Notes under the pieces: generated by a model
What the model was told of the DNA's origin: nothing
The model's database searches: none
The model's input: only the letters and a program-made list of their open reading frames with translations
From: Pseudomonadota bacterium
GTDB taxonomy: Bacteria; Pseudomonadota; Gammaproteobacteria; Acidiferrobacterales; UBA6901
Length of the DNA stretch: 64,000 bases
Assembly (NCBI GenBank): GCA_021783175.1
Contig: JAJXUF010000008.1
Coordinates: 3,386-67,385 of the forward strand
Direction: 5' to 3'
Shown here: positions 56,120 through 64,000 of the stretch, one piece after another
Numbering within the stretch: position 1 is the stretch's first letter
How the letters are laid out: each line of letters starts with the position of its first letter
Position numbers and translations under genes: made by a program

Positions 56120-58978
56120 TCAACCGGTCATCGCGGTAACCTTGGCCTTCTGGGTCTTGAGGATGGCAAGTGCCGTCTCAAACTCCTGTACGCGTTTTTG
56201 TTCCTGTTCAACCACCTGCTTGGGTGCGCGCGCCACGAAGTTGCTGTTAGCAAGCTTGCCGCGCGCCTTGTCGATTTCTTTCTCGGTCTTATCGATTTCC
56301 TTATCCAGGCGCGCCAGCTCTTCCTGTTTGTTGATGAAAGCGCCGAGCGGCACTAGTACCTTGAGTTGACCAACCAGCTGCATAGCCGATTCCGGCGCAG
56401 TCTGCGACGCGCTGAGCCACGTTACTGATTCCATCCTTGCCAGTGGTTTGAGGTAATGCTCGTTTTGCTGCATCCAGGCATGCTCCGCTTCGCTGCCGTT
56501 TTGCAGCAGGACAGGCAGGAGTTTCGATGGCGCTATGTCGCGCTCGCTGCGTACAGTACGGGCAGCTGTGATCACGGCCATCACCCATCGCATTTCCTTG
56601 ACGGCGGCCGGATCGATTTGTCCCACATCAGTTTGTGGATAAGGTTGCAGCATGATGGTTTCGCCCTTTGCTGCTGCCAGCTGGGCCGTACGTAGCCAGA
56701 TTTCCTCGCTGATAAACGGTATGATCGGATGTAACAATCGCAATGCGGCTTCGAGGGTGCGGACCAGGGTGCGGCGCGTGCCGCGCAACTGCTGCGCCGC
56801 GGCCTGTGGATTGTTCAGCACTACCTTGGATAGTTCGAGATACCAGTCGCAATATTCATACCACACGAAACTGTACAGTGCCTGCGTGGCGAGATCGAAG
56901 CGATAGTCCTTGAATGCCGCAGCGACCTCGCTAGTAATTTCGTGCAGACGTGAGGTGATCCAGCGGTCGGCCGCATTCAGATCGGCATCGCCGCCAGTTT
57001 GGCCACAGTCATGGCCTTCGGTGTTCATGAGCACGTAGCGCGCGGCATTCCACAGCTTGTTGCAGAAGTTGCGGTAACCTTCGATGCGCCCAAGGTCGAA
57101 TTTGATGTCGCGACCCTGGGTGGCAAGGCTCGCGAATGTCATGCGTAGCGCATCGGTGCCGAAGGCGGGTATACCATCGGAAAAGTCTTTGCGCGTGGAT
57201 TTCTCGATTTTCGGCGCATCCTGTGGGCGCATGAGTCCGGTGGTGCGCTTGGCGACCAGCGCTTCGATGTCGATGCCGTCTATGAGGTCTATCGGATCGA
57301 GAACGTTGCCTTTTGACTTTGACATCTTCTCGCCGTGGGCATCGCGCACGAGCCCGTGAATATAGACTTCGCGGAACGGTACCTCGCCGGTGAACTTGAG
57401 GCCCATCATGATCATGCGGGCTACCCAGAAGAAGATGATATCGAAACCGGTGACGAGGACGCTTGTCGGATAGAACTCGCGCAGTGCGGGTGTCGCGTCC
57501 GGCCAGCCCAGCGTGGAGAACGGCCACAGAGCCGAAGAGAACCAGGTGTCGAGTACGTCTTCGTCCTGTTCAAGCAGCACGTCTTCCCCGCGCTTTTGTG
57601 CGGCCAGGGCATGTGCCGCGGCGGCAGTTCGGGCAACATAACAGTTGCCTTCGGCGTCGTACCAAGCCGGGATGCGATGACCCCACCAGATTTGGCGAGA
57701 GATGCACCAATCTTGAATGTTGCGCATCCACTCAAAATAGGTCTTGGTCCAGGTGTCGGGCACGAACTTGACGCGTCCGTCTTCCACGGCCTTTATGGCT
57801 TCGGCCGCCAGCGGCGCGACTTTTACATACCACTGGTCGGTCAGGAAAGGCTCGATCACCGCATTGGTTCGATCCCCACGCGGGACTTTGAGCTTGTGGT
57901 TTTCGATCTTTTCAATCAGCCCGGCGGCTTCGAGTTCTGCGACTATCTTGCGCCGCGCTTCGAACCGATCCAGCCCATGATACGGTGAGCCGGGCAGGTT
58001 GATGCATGCGTCGGGATAGAAGATGTTTATGATTGGCAGGCCATGGCGCTTGCCGACCTCGTAGTCGTTGAAATCGTGCGCTGGTGTGATTTTGACGCAG
58101 CCGGAACCGAATTCCTTGTCAACGTAGTTGTCAGCGATGACAGGGATGCGCCGATCCGTGAGTGGCAGCTGCAGCGAGCGACCGACCAGGTGGGTGTAAC
58201 GCCCATCATCGGGATTCACCGCGACCGCCGTGTCGCCGAGCATGGTTTCGGGGCGCGTGGTTGCGACAACGACGTGCTCGGCTGTTCCTTCGACGGGGTA
58301 GCGAATATGCCAGAGGTGTCCCGCTTCCTCCTCCGCCACGACTTCCAAGTCCGAGACCGCGGTGTGTAATACTGGGTCCCAGTTCACCAGGCGTTTGCCG
58401 CGATAGATCAGTCCCTCTTCATGAAGCCGCACGAATACTTCCGTGACGGCCCGTGACAGGCCCTCATCCATGGTGAAACGTTCACGCGACCAGTCGAGTG
58501 ATGCACCCATGCGACGCAATTGGCGGGTGATGGTGCCGCCTGACTGGGCTTTCCACTCCCATATGCGCTGCACGAAAGTCTGCCGTCCGAGGTCGTGGCG
58601 GCTTTTCCCTTCGGCTTCAAGCTGGCGCTCTACCACCATTTGGGTAGCAATGCCTGCATGGTCGGTCCCGGCCTGCCACAAGGTGTTGTCACCGAGCATG
58701 CGGTGGTAGCGAATCAGCGCATCCATGAGCGTATCCTGGAAAGCGTGCCCCATGTGCAGGCTGCCGGTAACATTGGGCGGCGGGATCATGATGCAGTAGG
58801 AGTGTTCAGCGCCGTGCATGCCGCCAGACGCTTGACCAGGGGAAGACTCTGAGCGTGGCGAAAAGTACCGCGCCCGTTCCCAGCCCTGGTAGATGCGTTG
58901 CTCCAGAGAATGTGGTTCGTAGGTCTTGGCGAGCGCAGCCGTGGTGCGGTCGTTGTTATCCTGATCGTGCGATTTCAT
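56120..58978 (-). CDS. valS: Valyl-tRNA synthetase
   Basis: A 952-residue class I synthetase that charges tRNA-Val. Motifs are [19 protein letters not shown] (HIGH signature as HMGH), the editing (CP1) domain, [34 protein letters not shown] (KMSKS), and a C-terminal coiled coil ([20 protein letters not shown]) that contacts tRNA. The start at 58978 removes a Cys/Arg-rich 11-residue extension. It is the last gene of the pepA-holC-unknown-valS unit. Confidence 0.97.
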   Translation of the reverse strand: MKSHDQDNNDRTTAALAKTYEPHSLEQRIYQGWERARYFSPRSESSPGQASGGMHGAEHSYCIMIPPPNVTGSLHMGHAFQDTLMDALIRYHRMLGDNTLWQAGTDHAGIATQMVVERQLEAEGKSRHDLGRQTFVQRIWEWKAQSGGTITRQLRRMGASLDWSRERFTMDEGLSRAVTEVFVRLHEEGLIYRGKRLVNWDPVLHTAVSDLEVVAEEEAGHLWHIRYPVEGTAEHVVVATTRPETMLGDTAVAVNPDDGRYTHLVGRSLQLPLTDRRIPVIADNYVDKEFGSGCVKITPAHDFNDYEVGKRHGLPIINIFYPDACINLPGSPYHGLDRFEARRKIVAELEAAGLIEKIENHKLKVPRGDRTNAVIEPFLTDQWYVKVAPLAAEAIKAVEDGRVKFVPDTWTKTYFEWMRNIQDWCISRQIWWGHRIPAWYDAEGNCYVARTAAAAHALAAQKRGEDVLLEQDEDVLDTWFSSALWPFSTLGWPDATPALREFYPTSVLVTGFDIIFFWVARMIMMGLKFTGEVPFREVYIHGLVRDAHGEKMSKSKGNVLDPIDLIDGIDIEALVAKRTTGLMRPQDAPKIEKSTRKDFSDGIPAFGTDALRMTFASLATQGRDIKFDLGRIEGYRNFCNKLWNAARYVLMNTEGHDCGQTGGDADLNAADRWITSRLHEITSEVAAAFKDYRFDLATQALYSFVWYEYCDWYLELSKVVLNNPQAAAQQLRGTRRTLVRTLEAALRLLHPIIPFISEEIWLRTAQLAAAKGETIMLQPYPQTDVGQIDPAAVKEMRWVMAVITAARTVRSERDIAPSKLLPVLLQNGSEAEHAWMQQNEHYLKPLARMESVTWLSASQTAPESAMQLVGQLKVLVPLGAFINKQEELARLDKEIDKTEKEIDKARGKLANSNFVARAPKQVVEQEQKRVQEFETALAILKTQKAKVTAMTG

Positions 58979-59061
58979 GTATGGTGTTCTTCGCCGGAAA
59001 CAACACGACATCCGGGCCGGCTCTTTCTGCCCGCGTTTCGTATTGGTGGTGGATGGCGCTG

Positions 59062-60237
59062 CTAGTCTTCTTTCCCGCGACTATTTTCCACGTTTGGCGC
59101 TCCCTGCGCCAGCATCTCCTTGAGGATTTGAGCCAGTCGGGCGATGACGGCGGTGCTCAAGGCACGCTTGCCCGATTTGCGCAGCTCCATGTTAAGACGC
59201 GCAGCGGCCATGATTGCCAGTCTGTGGGCATCGATGGATGCAACCGCGGCGCTAACCGTCGTTGACCTTGGCGGCGTGCCATCGGTGGAGGCCGGCTTTG
59301 CTACATCCGCCAGCTCGGAAGGAGTCACCGAGGCAAGATCGATGGCGTTTTCCAGCACCGGGAAATCGTCCCAGTGCACATCCACCTCCGCCGGTGCATG
59401 CAGCATTTGCCCCAAATGCCCTTCCTGCATGCCCCCAGCTGTGACCATGACCGCCTCGTCCGCGGACGAGGCGGACGCCGCGCCGGCGCCCTCCGCGGCG
59501 GTGATTTCGGCAGTTAATTGCAGTTCTGGCACGGGCTGCAAATCGACCTCGGGTGCGGCGGCTGGTAGATCCACCGGTACTTCCAGGGGTGCGGCAAGCG
59601 TTTCCAGTCCGCTCGCAGGTCGGCCGTTCTCCGTGTCGCTGGCGCTGGGCGGCTCGTTGCCGGCGGCGGGGTCTGGCAGTGGTAGCGCCTGCTGTTGCAT
59701 GCCTGCGGCGTGGCTGGGCTTCGCGGCGGCGGTAATCCCTTGAGTATCAGGGCCCGCCGCAGTGGCTGGTGGAGTAGGCGTTGTGCTGCCCGGGGTCGGT
59801 TGTGGCAATGCGAGATCCTGTAAGGTGCGTGCGGCGTCGACCGTAATGTGCCGGATTTGGGCCGGGCGCGTGACCGCAGGTGTTGACTGTTTATCTTCAC
59901 TGGCGGAAGGCGATTCGCCTCCATGGCCCGCCCCCGGCGCCGCGACACCTTCCGCCAGGGGATTCGCGGATGATGCAGACGCCGCGGGCCGCGCGTCGCG
60001 GTGTGTTGTGCCTGCCGATTGCAACTCCGCCAGACTGGCCTCTAAACGGGCGATCATTTCGTCGGCGGTTGGCGCCGCAGCCATGTCCGCCGGGGAGGCG
60101 GGTGGCGCCGGCGCGGCCGGATTTGCAGAAGCGTCGTGCAGCTCGTTTCGCACGAGATCCTGAAGCGAACGCAATACTTCGTCCAAGGTGTGTTTGACGG
60201 ACGGTGCATGCTTCGATTTATCGGCGGGGCCGGCCAT
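59062..60237 (-). CDS. Ala/Pro-rich hypothetical protein between holC and valS
   Basis: A 391-residue protein, not recognised. The N-terminal helix ([20 protein letters not shown]) and C-terminal helix ([20 protein letters not shown]) look ordered. Between them lie about 250 residues of low-complexity Ala/Pro/Thr sequence, with one more conserved-looking patch ([20 protein letters not shown] near residue 290). There is no signal peptide or membrane segment. It sits inside the replication/translation operon, 33 bases after holC and 83 before valS, so it is probably co-transcribed. Confidence 0.7.
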   Translation of the reverse strand: MAGPADKSKHAPSVKHTLDEVLRSLQDLVRNELHDASANPAAPAPPASPADMAAAPTADEMIARLEASLAELQSAGTTHRDARPAASASSANPLAEGVAAPGAGHGGESPSASEDKQSTPAVTRPAQIRHITVDAARTLQDLALPQPTPGSTTPTPPATAAGPDTQGITAAAKPSHAAGMQQQALPLPDPAAGNEPPSASDTENGRPASGLETLAAPLEVPVDLPAAAPEVDLQPVPELQLTAEITAAEGAGAASASSADEAVMVTAGGMQEGHLGQMLHAPAEVDVHWDDFPVLENAIDLASVTPSELADVAKPASTDGTPPRSTTVSAAVASIDAHRLAIMAAARLNMELRKSGKRALSTAVIARLAQILKEMLAQGAPNVENSRGKED

Positions 60238-60270
60238 AAATACTAGTTTAGGCGGCAGCCGAAAACGATG

Positions 60271-60708
60271 CTAGACAGAATGATCTTCCAGCGGATAGCC
60301 GCGATCGCGGTAAAACCGATAGCGATCGCGCCCGTACTGTTTTTCAGCGTCGCTGGCGCCGATGAATTCAGCGATGCGCTGGAAGCGGCTGAAACAGGTG
60401 GGCACCTCGCGGCAGAGTGTCACCAGGACATCCTGAAGGTTATCCGGCGGGTCCGCGTGTCCGATCAGGACCTGGGGGCTGGCGCGCACGGCTGCCGCGT
60501 CGCTGGATGTGCAGATCTCATGGGGGATAAAGCTGCCCGGACTGAAGGTCCAGAGCAGGTCGTCCAGGCGCGCTGACTGTTCACGATCGGTTGTGAGCAT
60601 ATAAATGGCGTGGCCGAGCCGGAAGGCCTTTTCCACGAAGCGGCACACGACCAGATCTTTGGCGCGATCATCCGTGTTTTGCAGTATGTAGAAGTCGACG
60701 CGCGTCAT
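60271..60708 (-). CDS. holC: DNA polymerase III chi subunit
   Basis: A 145-residue clamp-loader-associated subunit that links the clamp loader to single-strand DNA-binding protein. Features are the N-terminal [35 protein letters not shown] and GYPLEDHSV near the end. The ATG at 60708 overlaps the pepA stop by ATGA, indicating coupling. The longer upstream frame lies inside pepA and is not used. The pepA-holC-valS order matches E. coli apart from the inserted unknown gene. Confidence 0.93.
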   Translation of the reverse strand: MTRVDFYILQNTDDRAKDLVVCRFVEKAFRLGHAIYMLTTDREQSARLDDLLWTFSPGSFIPHEICTSSDAAAVRASPQVLIGHADPPDNLQDVLVTLCREVPTCFSRFQRIAEFIGASDAEKQYGRDRYRFYRDRGYPLEDHSV

Positions 60709-62213
60709 GAATCGGCGTGCATATCTTTTTCGCTGCGCTCGATCAGGAACGTCGTGAGTAGCGGAACCGGTCTGCCGGTACCGCCTTTCTCCTTGCCCGA
60801 TTTCCATGCCGTGCCCGCAATGTCGAGGTGTGCCCATTTAAACTTCTTGGTGTAGCGCGCGAGAAAGCAGGCAGCAGTGATGGCGCCGGCATCGCGGCCC
60901 CCGATATTGGCCATGTCGGCAAAATTGCTGTCCAGCTGCTTCTGGTAGTCTTCCCAAAGCGGTAGCTGCCAGGCGCGGTCGTGGGCATACTTGCCGGCAC
61001 TTATCAGTGAACGTGCCAGCTGATCGTTGTTGCTGAGCAGGCCGCTCGCATGCCTGCCGAGCGCAACGACACAAGCGCCGGTGAGCGTGGCAAGATCGAC
61101 CACCACAGAAGGGTTGAAGCGCTCGGTGTAGGTCAATGCGTCGCACAGGATCAGGCGGCCTTCGGCATCAGTATTGAGCACTTCAATCGTCTGCCCGGAC
61201 ATGCTGGTGACGATATCACCCGGCTTGTTGGCGTTGCCGTCGGGCAGATTTTCCGAGCTCGGGATTACGCCGACCACGTTGATCGGCAGCTTCAGTTCGG
61301 CGATTGCGCGCATTGTGCCCAGCACGCCAGCCCCGCCGCACATGTCATATTTCATTTCGTCCATTTCCGCGGCAGGTTTGATGGAAATGCCCCCGGCGTC
61401 GAACGTAAGACCCTTGCCGACGAGTGCGACGGGGGCCGTGCCCTCCTTGCCGCCCTGGTACTGCATGATGATCAGTTTCGGCGGTTGGCGGCTGCCACGT
61501 GCCACGGACAGCAGCGCGCCCATGCCGAGTTCGCGCATGTGCGATTCTTCGAGCACGGTCGTCTTGATTCCGAAAATATCCTGCAGCGCCATGGCCTGGT
61601 CCGCCAGGTAGCTTGGTGTGCAGATATTGCCCGGTAGATTGCCGAGATCCTTGGCGAGTTTCACGCCGGCGCTAATTGCCTGGCCCTGGCGAATCGAGTT
61701 TTCCCCCGGCACCAGTTCGCTGCGTTTGGCCACCATGAGTATTATGCGGCGCAGCGCAGGGGGTTTTTCACGCTTATTGCTCTTGAGCTGGTCAAAACGA
61801 TAGAGCGCTTCTTCCGTGGCCTCCACCGCATGGCGCAATTTCCAGTTGATGTCCCTGCCCTTGATTTCCAATTCGGTCAGGAAGACCACAGCTTCGGTGG
61901 CGCCGGTGTTACTCAAGGCACGTGCGGTATTTCCCAGAATTGAGCGATAGGATCCCTCATCAATCTCCTTTTCCTTGCCGCAGCCGATGAGCAGCACCCG
62001 TTCGCACGGGATATTGGTCACGTGATGCAGCAATAGTGACTGACCGGGTTTGCCGGCCAGATCTCCCCGGCGAAGAATGGCCGTCAATGCGCCACCTGAG
62101 TTTTGGTCAAGCTGGCGCGCACTGGCAGTGAGTTTGCGGTCTTCGAAAACACCCACCACAACGCACGCGCTGCGCTGTTTTTCCGGGGTGCCGCTCTTAA
62201 CGCTGAATTCCAT
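60705..62213 (-). CDS. pepA: Leucyl aminopeptidase (cytosol aminopeptidase)
   Basis: A 502-residue M17 metallopeptidase. The signature [16 protein letters not shown] is intact, with metal ligands also in [17 protein letters not shown] and [11 protein letters not shown]. In E. coli the protein also binds DNA in cer/XerCD recombination and pyrimidine regulation. The N-terminal domain (residues about 1-165) is present. The gene is divergent from lptF across 245 bases and overlaps holC. Confidence 0.96.
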   Translation of the reverse strand: MEFSVKSGTPEKQRSACVVVGVFEDRKLTASARQLDQNSGGALTAILRRGDLAGKPGQSLLLHHVTNIPCERVLLIGCGKEKEIDEGSYRSILGNTARALSNTGATEAVVFLTELEIKGRDINWKLRHAVEATEEALYRFDQLKSNKREKPPALRRIILMVAKRSELVPGENSIRQGQAISAGVKLAKDLGNLPGNICTPSYLADQAMALQDIFGIKTTVLEESHMRELGMGALLSVARGSRQPPKLIIMQYQGGKEGTAPVALVGKGLTFDAGGISIKPAAEMDEMKYDMCGGAGVLGTMRAIAELKLPINVVGVIPSSENLPDGNANKPGDIVTSMSGQTIEVLNTDAEGRLILCDALTYTERFNPSVVVDLATLTGACVVALGRHASGLLSNNDQLARSLISAGKYAHDRAWQLPLWEDYQKQLDSNFADMANIGGRDAGAITAACFLARYTKKFKWAHLDIAGTAWKSGKEKGGTGRPVPLLTTFLIERSEKDMHADS

Positions 62214-62230
62214 GGCTGCTCCTGGCAGGT

Positions 62231-62258
62231 TTGGTCCGTAGGGCGCGCCGATTATGGT
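62231..62258 (+). promoter_or_regulatory. Weak promoter candidate for lptF
   Basis: TTGGTC (62231-62236) and TATGGT (62253-62258) with a 16-base spacer lie about 200 bases before the lptF start. Matches to consensus are partial and the leader would be long. Confidence 0.25.
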
Positions 62259-62412
62259 ATATTTTGCGGCGTAAGCACATCCCTGGGGCGCATCTTAAAT
62301 CAAGTGCTTAGGCGATGTCTGGCAGGAAGAATGATTGGGATTAGGGGTGGTTACGTGGAAAGCATCAACTGCAGCCATTTGCGACAGCCGTTCCGCCGTG
62401 CAACGGGCCAGG

Positions 62413-62424
62413 ATGACATGTCAT
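62413..62424. promoter_or_regulatory. 12-base palindrome upstream of lptF
   Basis: ATGACATGTCAT is a perfect palindrome 34 bases before the lptF start, in the pepA/lptF divergent region. It could be an operator half-site pair or chance. Confidence 0.3.
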
Positions 62425-62458
62425 TGCGGATAGCCGTCCGCGGCGACATCGCGGGTCC

Positions 62459-63565
62459 ATGCTGATCATCGACCGCGCCCTGCTGCGCGAAACCCTTCAA
62501 TCCAGTTTGGCGGTTACGTTCATTTTTCTGCTGCTGTTTCTTGTCATCAGTGTAGTCAACGGCATTGCCAAGGCAGCGGTTGGCGATATACCGGCCGGGA
62601 TGCTGTTCACGCTGCTCGGGCTTGAAACGGTAAAAGTCGTCGCGCTGATGTTGCCGCTTTCCGTGTTTGTCGGGATCCTGTTGGCGCTCGGTCGCTGGTA
62701 CCGCGACAACGAAATGACGGTGCTGTCCGCCTGCGGTCTGGGCGTTGCCCATTTTATCCGCCCCGTGGCTCTGCTCGGTATCGGCTTTGCCCTGATTGCA
62801 ACGCTCTTTTCCTTCTATCTGGCGCCTCTCGCTGCGCGTCTGACGATCAAGGCACAAAGAGCGGATGCAAGCCACTACGATGTGAGCGGCATTACGCCAG
62901 GCATGTTTAACGAGGTGAAAGGCGGTGGATTCTTTTACGTCGAGAAGGTCAACAAAGCCAAATCCACGCTGACCAACCTCTTTGTGAACAACGAACAGCT
63001 CGGCAAGCAGGGCGTGCTAGTAGCCAGAACTGGGCACTACTACACGGACAAGAGCAACGGCGACCAGTATCTGGTGCTCGAGAATGGCACCCGTTATGAA
63101 GGCTCGCCCGGTCAAGCTGACTACCGCATATTGCGGTTTCAAGCCTACACCGTGCGCATCGAACCGCAGGCTCCCAAGCCACTGACTTTTGCCGGCCATG
63201 TTGACGCAATGTCCCTGCACGAGCTCCTGAGTTCGCGAGATCCGCGCGTGGTATCCGAATTGCACTGGCGAATTGCCAAGCCGGTGTCGCTGTTTATCCT
63301 GGCGTTTCTGGCGATGGCGTTCGCCTACAGCAGTCCGCGGCGCAGCCGCTACGCCAGCATGTTCAGCGCGATCATTGTGTACTTCATCTACTCGAACCTG
63401 CTCGGAGTGGGCGACGCTATGATCAAGAGCAAGAGCGTTTCGGCCGCCGTCGGTCTGTGGTGGGTGCATGGACTTTTTGCTGTGCTTGCCGTCTACCTGC
63501 TGATGCGCCGCGCTGCCAACAAACCGCTGTTGCCGCGCATCCACGTGCTGCGGCGTTCGGCATGA
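62459..63565 (+). CDS. lptF: LPS export system permease LptF
   Basis: A 368-residue YjgP/YjgQ-type inner-membrane permease of the LptB2FG lipopolysaccharide extractor. Features are MLIIDRALLRETLQSSLAVT, LLPLSVFVGILLALGRWYRD, a periplasmic beta-jellyroll between about 110 and 260 (GGGFFYVEKVNKAK, VARTGHYYTDKSNGDQYLVL), and C-terminal helices (MAFAYSSPRRSRYASMFSAI). It overlaps lptG by ATGA. Confidence 0.95.
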   Translation: MLIIDRALLRETLQSSLAVTFIFLLLFLVISVVNGIAKAAVGDIPAGMLFTLLGLETVKVVALMLPLSVFVGILLALGRWYRDNEMTVLSACGLGVAHFIRPVALLGIGFALIATLFSFYLAPLAARLTIKAQRADASHYDVSGITPGMFNEVKGGGFFYVEKVNKAKSTLTNLFVNNEQLGKQGVLVARTGHYYTDKSNGDQYLVLENGTRYEGSPGQADYRILRFQAYTVRIEPQAPKPLTFAGHVDAMSLHELLSSRDPRVVSELHWRIAKPVSLFILAFLAMAFAYSSPRRSRYASMFSAIIVYFIYSNLLGVGDAMIKSKSVSAAVGLWWVHGLFAVLAVYLLMRRAANKPLLPRIHVLRRSA

Positions 63566-64000
63566 AAATCCTCAATCGCCATATTGCGCGCAGCATTTTG
63601 ACCAGCACCTTGCTGGTGCTATCGGTGCTGCTCGCGCTATTCATGTTTTTCAAATTCGCGGATGCACTGGGCGATTATGGAAAGGGGAATTTCAGGCTGC
63701 AGAGCATCTTTGTGTACGTGCTTTTGACGATGCCCAACCTCATCTATCAGCTGTTTCCCATGATTGCTCTTCTGGGTACGACCCTCGGGCTGTCGTCGCT
63801 CGCCGTGGATTCGGAACTCATTGCCATGCGCGCGGCCGGAGTGTCGATACTGCAGATCGTCGGGGCTGCGATGAAGATCGGCCTGCTATTCGCTATTGCC
63901 GCCCTGATTCTGGGGGAGGTCGTGGCACCGATAACCGAGAACATGGCCGAGCGCGGCCGATCTGAGGCGCTGCATCAGAGCGTAGAACAGCAGAAGGATT
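63562..64000 (+). CDS. lptG: LPS export system permease LptG (cut by window end)
   Basis: The first 146 codons of LptG, partner of LptF. It begins MKILNRHIARSILTSTLLV and shows the first membrane helices and the cytoplasmic loop SSLAVDSELIAMRAAGVSIL that contacts LptB. The start overlaps the lptF stop (ATGA). The remainder lies beyond the window. Confidence 0.93.
   Translation, partial: MKILNRHIARSILTSTLLVLSVLLALFMFFKFADALGDYGKGNFRLQSIFVYVLLTMPNLIYQLFPMIALLGTTLGLSSLAVDSELIAMRAAGVSILQIVGAAMKIGLLFAIAALILGEVVAPITENMAERGRSEALHQSVEQQKD

Overview
The window looks like chromosomal DNA from a Gram-negative proteobacterium, most likely gamma- or betaproteobacterial. The evidence is lptF/lptG and many outer-envelope lipoprotein signals, the pepA-holC-valS order divergent from lptFG, a ppc gene ending in the usual RNTG, the PrkA/DUF444/SpoVR stress trio, and a giant DUF3683-FAD-FeS oxidoreductase. 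Base composition is moderately GC-rich and even by eye. No phage, transposase, integrase, CRISPR array, rRNA or tRNA gene was recognised.

Layout. 0-5.6 kb: histidine phosphatase, a secreted Sel1-repeat protein, PEP carboxylase, and an orphan MbcA/ParS-type (DUF2384) antitoxin-like gene. 5.7-9.6 kb: a ~1278-residue flavin/iron-sulfur oxidoreductase. 10.1-16.4 kb: PilZ protein, YbaK-type deacylase, PRPP synthetase-like protein, an APH-fold kinase-like protein, an EEP phosphatase overlapping a ClsB-like cardiolipin synthase, and an RNase Z-like hydrolase. 16.5-21.1 kb: a selenoneine (sen) locus made of an EgtB-like SenA, a SenB selenosugar synthase and a flavoprotein-SelD fusion acting as SenC. 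21.2-26.4 kb: a lipoprotein FKBP isomerase and a four-gene carbohydrate-type ABC importer with a Tat-exported binding protein. 26.8-31.5 kb: transaldolase, aminopeptidase N and two small proteins.

31.9-43.6 kb is one tightly packed plus-strand run: a small lipoprotein, an 867-residue multidomain lipoprotein (Ig-like repeats, a CsgG/FlgT-like segment, PEGA, TPR), a TolB-like six-repeat propeller, a periplasmic TPR protein, and then a complete family-5 (Dpp/Opp-like) ABC importer. Envelope scaffold proteins joined to a peptide importer in one operon is the best candidate here for an undescribed system. 44-47 kb: small unknown proteins and a YihY/BrkB membrane protein, followed by a 159-bp tandem duplication whose units carry conserved inverted repeats. 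47.7-52.3 kb: prkA-yeaH-spoVR. 53-56 kb: a MarR regulator and an ExeA-like ATPase with a membrane anchor and coiled coil. 56-64 kb: valS, an Ala/Pro-rich unknown protein, holC and pepA on the minus strand, divergent from lptF and a truncated lptG at the window edge.

All functions are read from motifs and context without database searches. Promoters, operators and hairpins were found by eye and are candidates only.
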